A stretch of DNA of 64,000 bases from Peribacillus folii (GTDB lineage Bacteria; Bacillota; Bacilli; Bacillales; DSM-1321), in assembly GCF_030271255.1 (NCBI RefSeq), contig NZ_JASJOM010000001.1, forward strand, positions 62,001 to 126,000, read 5' to 3'. Below the pieces are notes generated by a model, which was not told the origin of the DNA, searched no databases, and saw only the letters and a list, made by a program, of their open reading frames with translations. Shown here piece after piece: positions 59,508 to 64,000 of the stretch (within the stretch, counting starts at the first letter, position 1; every line of letters starts with the position of its first letter). A program made the translations under genes and the position numbers.

Positions 59508-61277
59508 TTATTTCTTTAAAGCGGCTAGTCTTAGGCTGAGTTCTGCCAATTGCTTGTCGCTTACGGAGCTTGGGGCGTCAACGAGCAGGTCGCTTGCGCT
59601 TGCTGTTTTCGGGAACGCGATGGTGTCGCGCAGGTTTGTGCGGCCTGCAAGCAGCATGACCATGCGATCCAGTCCAAGGGCGATTCCGCCGTGTGGAGGC
59701 GTTCCGTATTCGAAGGCATCCATGAGGAAGCCGAATTGTGCGTTTGCTTCTTCTTCTGAGAATCCAAGTACTTTGAACATTTTTTCCTGGACGTCACGTT
59801 CAAATATACGAAGTGATCCACCGCCTAGTTCATAGCCGTTCAGGACGAGGTCATATGCTTGAGCACGGACGCTTGCCGGATCTGATTCCAGTTTGTCCAT
59901 GTCTTCGCGGAATGGCATCGTGAATGGATGGTGGGCTGCATAATAGCGTCCTTCTTCTTCGTCATATTCGAACAATGGCCAATCGGTCACCCAGAGGAAG
60001 TTGAATTTGCTTTGTTCGATCAAACCTCTTTCTTTGCCAAGCTTGTTGCGGAGCGCACCAAGTGCATCGGCGACAATTCCTTTCTTGTCTGCGACGAATA
60101 AGATCAAGTCGCCTACTTCCGCTTCCAGTGCAGCTACTAATTGCTGTTGGTCTTCGGCGAAGAATTTGGCGATTGGTCCTTTTACGCCGTCCGCTTCCAC
60201 CTTGAGCCATGCCAGACCCTTTGCACCGTAGATTGCGGCAAATTCAGCCAGGGCATCGATATCTTTACGGGAGTAATCCGCGTTCCCGTCCTTGACGACG
60301 ATCGCTTTCACTTGTCCTCCGCTTGCAACGGCGCCAGTGAATACTTTAAAGTCGCTGTCTTTGACGATTTCGGATACGTCTTGAAGCTCCATTCCGAAAC
60401 GTGTATCCGGTTTGTCGGAACCGAAACGTCCCATCGCTTCATTATATGTCATTCTAGGGAATGGCAGGGTTACATCCAGTCCTTTTACATCCTTCATCAC
60501 TTTGGCCATCATGTTTTCAGCGGTGTTAATGATATCTTCCTGGCTCATGAAGCTTGTTTCGATATCGATTTGCGTGAATTCAGGCTGTCTGTCCGCACGT
60601 AAATCTTCATCACGGAAGCAGCGGGCAATTTGATAATAACGTTCGAATCCGGATACCATCAATAGCTGCTTGAAGATTTGCGGTGATTGTGGCAGTGCAT
60701 AGAATTCGCCTTCGTGCACACGGCTAGGCACTAAATAATCGCGCGCTCCTTCAGGTGTGCTTTTCGTTAAGATCGGTGTTTCGATGTCAAGGAAGCCTTC
60801 GCCGTCCAAATAATCGCGGATTGCCTTCGTTGTTTGGTTCCGCATTTTCAACGTTTCGAACATGGCCGGACGGCGCAAGTCCAAATAACGGTATTTCAAG
60901 CGGATATCTTCTGATACATCCGTTCTCTCATCAATGATGAAAGGAGGGGTTTTAGCTTCATTCAAGATCGTCACGCTTTCCGCTTGGACTTCGATGGTCC
61001 CAGTGGATACGTTCGGGTTGATGTTGGCTTCATCACGCTTGATGACTGTGCCTTGGATATCAAGGACATATTCATTACGGATTTTCTCGGCAGTGGCCAA
61101 GGCTTCCGCCGAGATGTCGGGATTGAAAACGACTTGCACGACTCCGCTTCTGTCACGAAGGTCGATGAAGATGACTCCGCCCAAGTCGCGACGCTTTTGT
61201 ACCCAACCCTTTAATGTTACTTTTTCACCTATTGCTGCTTCTGTTACTTCTCCATTGAAGTATGTTCTGCCAAACAT
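59508..61277 (-). CDS. aspS: Aspartyl-tRNA synthetase
   Basis: Class IIb synthetase charging tRNA-Asp. The N-terminal OB-fold ([20 protein letters not shown]) binds the anticodon. Motif 2 ([18 protein letters not shown]), the GAD insert domain and motif 3 ([13 protein letters not shown]) are intact. Length (589 aa) is standard for the bacterial form. It is separated by 12 bases from hisS and shares its T-box leader. Confidence 0.97.
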   Translation of the reverse strand: MFGRTYFNGEVTEAAIGEKVTLKGWVQKRRDLGGVIFIDLRDRSGVVQVVFNPDISAEALATAEKIRNEYVLDIQGTVIKRDEANINPNVSTGTIEVQAESVTILNEAKTPPFIIDERTDVSEDIRLKYRYLDLRRPAMFETLKMRNQTTKAIRDYLDGEGFLDIETPILTKSTPEGARDYLVPSRVHEGEFYALPQSPQIFKQLLMVSGFERYYQIARCFRDEDLRADRQPEFTQIDIETSFMSQEDIINTAENMMAKVMKDVKGLDVTLPFPRMTYNEAMGRFGSDKPDTRFGMELQDVSEIVKDSDFKVFTGAVASGGQVKAIVVKDGNADYSRKDIDALAEFAAIYGAKGLAWLKVEADGVKGPIAKFFAEDQQQLVAALEAEVGDLILFVADKKGIVADALGALRNKLGKERGLIEQSKFNFLWVTDWPLFEYDEEEGRYYAAHHPFTMPFREDMDKLESDPASVRAQAYDLVLNGYELGGGSLRIFERDVQEKMFKVLGFSEEEANAQFGFLMDAFEYGTPPHGGIALGLDRMVMLLAGRTNLRDTIAFPKTASASDLLVDAPSSVSDKQLAELSLRLAALKK

Positions 61278-61289
61278 GGTAGTTCCCCC

Positions 61290-62561
61290 TTAAGCCTGTA
61301 GCTTTTTGAATTGTTCAACGAATGTGGCAAGATCCATCTGGACTTGTTCTCCGGTTTCCATGAACTTTACATTGATTTTATTATTGGCCAATTCATCATC
61401 ACCCAGTGTTGCCACATATCTAGCTTCCAGGCGGTCGGCCGATTTGAATTGAGCTTTCACTTTACGGTCTTGATAGTCTTTTTCGACAGTGAAACCGGCA
61501 CTGCGCAATTGATGGGCAAGCTTGACGGTATAATCTTTGGCCGTTTCACCCAATGAAACAAGATAGCAGTCAATTCCCTTTTTGATCGGCAGCTCGACGT
61601 TTTCCGCTTGCAAGGCAGCAATCAGCCGTTCGATGCTTAGTGCAAAGCCAATCCCCGGGGTTTCCGGTCCGCCAAGTTCTTCTGACAGCCCATTGTACCT
61701 TCCGCCTCCGCATAGCGTTGTAATGGCGCCAAAGCCCTCTGCATCGCTCATGATTTCAAAGGCGGTATGATTATAATAATCCAAGCCACGTACTAGTGTC
61801 GGATCTTCGACGAAGTCGATGTCCAAATCCGTCAAGTGCTGTTTCACCTTTTCAAAATAAATACGGGATTCATCATTTAAATATTCAATGATGGATGGCG
61901 CCGTTTTCATCAATTCGTGGTCATGGTCTTTTTTACAATCCAGGATTCTCAGTGGATTTTTTTCAAGTCGGTTTTGACAGTCTCCGCAAAACTCGCCAAT
62001 GCGAGGTTGGAAATGTTCAATCAGCGCGTTTCGGTGCGCAATCCGGCTTTCTTTATCTCCAAGGCTGTTGATGACAAGTTTCAGCTTTTTCAAACCAAGC
62101 TCCTTGTAGAGGCTCATGGCAAGTGAAAGCACCTCAGCGTCGATGCCTGGATCTTTACTTCCTAACGCTTCGATCCCGAATTGGACGAACTGGCGGAATC
62201 GGCCTGCCTGCGGACGTTCGTAACGGAACATCGGGCCGATGTAATATAGCTTGACCGGCTGATTCGCCCATCCAAACATCTTGTTCTCGATGTAGGAACG
62301 GACCACGGATGCAGTGCCTTCTGGACGAAGGGTCAGATTCCTTTCGCCGCGATCTTGGAATGAATACATCTCTTTTTGGACGATATCGGTCGTATCGCCT
62401 ACACCGCGTAAAAATAATTCCGTGTGCTCGAAAATCGGTGTGCGGATTTCTTTATATTGATAACGGTGACAAATCTCACGCGCTGTCTTTTCGATATACT
62501 GCCAAATTTCCGTTTGGCCCGGCAATAAATCCTGCGTACCTCTAGGAATCTGAATGGACAT
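61290..62561 (-). CDS. hisS: Histidyl-tRNA synthetase
   Basis: Class IIa synthetase charging tRNA-His (423 aa). Motif 1 ([20 protein letters not shown]), [11 protein letters not shown], motif 2 ([20 protein letters not shown]), the histidine A loop ([14 protein letters not shown]) and motif 3 ([11 protein letters not shown]) are present. The C-terminal anticodon-binding domain runs from about 325. An AGGAGG site precedes the ATG. A T-box leader controls hisS-aspS. Confidence 0.97.
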   Translation of the reverse strand: MSIQIPRGTQDLLPGQTEIWQYIEKTAREICHRYQYKEIRTPIFEHTELFLRGVGDTTDIVQKEMYSFQDRGERNLTLRPEGTASVVRSYIENKMFGWANQPVKLYYIGPMFRYERPQAGRFRQFVQFGIEALGSKDPGIDAEVLSLAMSLYKELGLKKLKLVINSLGDKESRIAHRNALIEHFQPRIGEFCGDCQNRLEKNPLRILDCKKDHDHELMKTAPSIIEYLNDESRIYFEKVKQHLTDLDIDFVEDPTLVRGLDYYNHTAFEIMSDAEGFGAITTLCGGGRYNGLSEELGGPETPGIGFALSIERLIAALQAENVELPIKKGIDCYLVSLGETAKDYTVKLAHQLRSAGFTVEKDYQDRKVKAQFKSADRLEARYVATLGDDELANNKINVKFMETGEQVQMDLATFVEQFKKLQA

Positions 62562-62625
62562 ATATGTTTCCTCCTTTAAAGCAGAGCGCCTTCCCTATAT
62601 GGCGCTATACTGATTTTTTGCCAAA

Positions 62626-62672
62626 CAAAAACTCCCGCCCCTTGTAACTGATCCGTTACAAGGGACGAGAGT
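62626..62672 (-). terminator. T-box regulated terminator
   Basis: A long GC-rich stem (62631-62650 with 62655-62672, with small mismatches) is followed by T5 on the minus strand; uncharged tRNA should disfavour it. Confidence 0.88.
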
Positions 62673-62885
62673 TGAATATCCCGTGGTGCCACCCTAGTTG
62701 AAGCACAAAAAATACTGTGCCCCCGCTTAAAAACAGTTAACGCCTGTTACACGTCCATCTCCTAGTAGGAAAATCCGTTCGGAGTGAAGCCTACGGAGGG
62801 TTCTTTCATTAAGTCATCATGCGGAATGCTTTCAGCCAAGACATTTCCTCTCTTTTCATGTGTTTCTTAATTACTCTTCTCCATC
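62626..62885 (-). promoter_or_regulatory. T-box riboswitch leader of hisS-aspS
   Basis: The T-box sequence AGGGTGGCACCACGGGAT lies at about 62677-62694 on the minus strand and leads into the terminator stem at 62631-62672. Upstream, GAAGAGTAATTAAG can pair around CTTAATGAAAG to form stem I, followed by the usual GAACC. Between CATG and CTTAA on the 3' side of stem I the bases read GATGAC, so Asp codons rather than an obvious His codon occupy the likely specifier loop. The 5' end is approximate. Confidence 0.88.
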
Positions 62886-62976
62886 ATTGGTTGTTGCAGT
62901 TATAAGTCTGATATTTTATAATCATACGGACGTTACCTGCAAATGTCAAGGTAGGCTTTACGATTTTCACCGCATT

Positions 62977-63150
62977 TTATTGGTTCAAACGTTTTTTCAG
63001 GTTTTTGACCGTCCGGACATTCACTCCAAACTCGGATGCCAATTCAACCAGGTTCGCACTTTGTTCCTTTTGGATAAAATCGTGGAAATCGACACCTAGC
63101 ACTTGATTGCCTCCGCTCAAGCTCGTTTGATCTTTTTCGCTGAATTTCAT
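62977..63150 (-). CDS. Small HTH-like protein upstream of hisS
   Basis: 57-residue protein. The C-terminal half, SANLVELASEFGVNVRTVKN plus LKKRL, has the pattern of a helix-turn-helix as in sigma-70 region 4 or resolvase-like factors. The ATG at 63150 has GGAGG 6 bases upstream. A similar small gene (YrzK-like) occupies this position in B. subtilis, from memory. It may bind DNA or act as a sigma-like accessory; no partner domain is present. Confidence 0.65.
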   Translation of the reverse strand: MKFSEKDQTSLSGGNQVLGVDFHDFIQKEQSANLVELASEFGVNVRTVKNLKKRLNQ

Positions 63151-63279
63151 TGGAATTCCTCCTATTATCTCTATAGGATTTATTCTTTCCTAAAAAATAT
63201 GTTTTTTGCACTGGGAAAGAGGGAAATTTTTATTGAACGAGAATACATACATAAGGACATGAAAAGGGAGAGACAACTT

Positions 63280-64000
63280 ATGAAGAAGAAACCGGGTTTA
63301 TTCGGCCTGATCCTTTTGCTGATCATGGCTGCGATAGTACCCGCCAATCACGCATTCGGGAATGATGAAGGGGAAGTAACCGTGACGAGCAAAGTGGTCA
63401 ATGTCCGGGAAGGGGCTGGCCTCAGCTTCCCCATCGTCAAAAAAATCGCCCAAGGGGAATCGTACCCCATCATCAAAGAGGATGGCGACTGGTTCGAAAT
63501 CCAAATCGGCTCAAATGAAACAGGCTGGGTTGCCAACTGGTTAGTGGAAAGGAAGTCGGGAACAAGCGTCGCGAAAAAAGGCTCCGGACAAGGAACGATA
63601 ACCGGCAGCTCCGTCCGCGTCCGTACAGGTCCTGGCACTACGTTTCAAACGGTTGGTTCCTTAACGAGAGGAACCGCGGTTGCCATCATTGAAAAGAACC
63701 AAAATTGGATAAAAATCAAATCTGCGGACCTAGAAGGCTGGGTCTCTTCTGACTACCTCAAGACCGATGCAGGATCCGGGGGTACCGTAAAAAAAGAAAA
63801 AGCTAAAAAAGAAGCCGTTCAATCCGGTGTCACCTTGGTCGACCGGCTTAATGTCCGCTCCGAACCTTCAAAGAACGGCTCAACGCTTGGTAAGCTGGAT
63901 AAAAACACTTCCGTTACCGTTCATCGCATTAAAAATGATTGGGCAGAAATCGATTTTCAAGGAGTGCAGGGCTGGGTAGCGGTGACGTACCTGCAGTTGA
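63280..64000 (+). CDS. SH3b cell-wall protein, probable amidase (partial)
   Basis: The gene runs off the window. A signal peptide (1-26, LFGLILLLIMAAIVPANHA) leads to three bacterial SH3 domains: about 32-90 (VNVREGAG...GWVANWL), 105-160 (SVRVRTGPGTTF...GWVSSDYL) and 185-240 (LNVRSEPSKNG...GWVAVTYL). These bind peptidoglycan. By position next to hisS and by architecture it resembles YrvJ, an N-acetylmuramoyl-L-alanine amidase; the catalytic domain would lie beyond 64000. A GGGAG precedes the ATG. Confidence 0.8.
   Translation, partial: MKKKPGLFGLILLLIMAAIVPANHAFGNDEGEVTVTSKVVNVREGAGLSFPIVKKIAQGESYPIIKEDGDWFEIQIGSNETGWVANWLVERKSGTSVAKKGSGQGTITGSSVRVRTGPGTTFQTVGSLTRGTAVAIIEKNQNWIKIKSADLEGWVSSDYLKTDAGSGGTVKKEKAKKEAVQSGVTLVDRLNVRSEPSKNGSTLGKLDKNTSVTVHRIKNDWAEIDFQGVQGWVAVTYLQL

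Overview
This window looks like a chromosome segment of an endospore-forming, low-GC Bacillaceae member, probably Bacillus or Peribacillus-like. The genus is inferred from a CotB-type coat gene, a sinI/sinR pair, the hisS-aspS-6S RNA-tcdA neighbourhood and T-box control, not from a marker-gene search. No rRNA, tRNA, complete insertion sequence, phage or CRISPR array was seen.

Layout. 1-4.8 kb: a CotB-like coat gene, a secreted beta-domain protein, a decayed ABC permease gene and the LCP-family ligase tagU. 4.8-13.2 kb (minus): a cell-wall polysaccharide set, galU, wecC, a glycosyltransferase, a flippase and mnaA (UDP-glucose and UDP-ManNAcA supply). It is bracketed by two diverged copies of a small-ORF/vanZ unit; the second vanZ copy is broken. 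13.2-15 kb: a sinI-like gene directly behind a cyclic-di-GMP-I riboswitch, several gene relics, and a run of SinR-type boxes. 15-23.9 kb (plus): a nine-gene exopolysaccharide operon (acyltransferase, Wzz, degenerate BY-kinase, phosphoglycosyl transferase, epimerase, Wzx, Wzy, two glycosyltransferases). 24-26.6 kb: two convergent beta-helix paralogues. 26.8-42.7 kb (minus): a second complete Wzx/Wzy capsule-type cluster making UDP-GalA, with an ATP-grasp/PLP/GNAT module. 43.2 kb: sinR. 43.5-47.4 kb: SGNH hydrolase, small zinc-ribbon protein, VOC protein and subtilase. 48.3-54.8 kb (minus): a Liv branched-chain amino acid ABC transporter plus a second binding protein. 55.4-64 kb: tcdA, an M20 peptidase, a NERD protein, 6S RNA, aspS, hisS with its T-box leader, a small HTH protein, and the start of an SH3b cell-wall protein.

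How it may work together. The region reads as a surface-polysaccharide island. SinR probably represses the plus-strand operon through boxes in and around its promoter. SinI would relieve this, and the riboswitch in front of sinI would link that switch to cyclic di-GMP; a Spo0A-type box lies further upstream. The minus-strand cluster has its own canonical tyrosine kinase and phosphatase pair, and no SinR boxes were seen at its promoter.

Other unexplained structure: three arrays of a 21-bp repeat (two flank the NERD gene), copies of a GC-rich Bacillaceae-type interspersed repeat, several long perfect palindromes, and a promoter shared by the two liv binding-protein genes with a CodY-like box.
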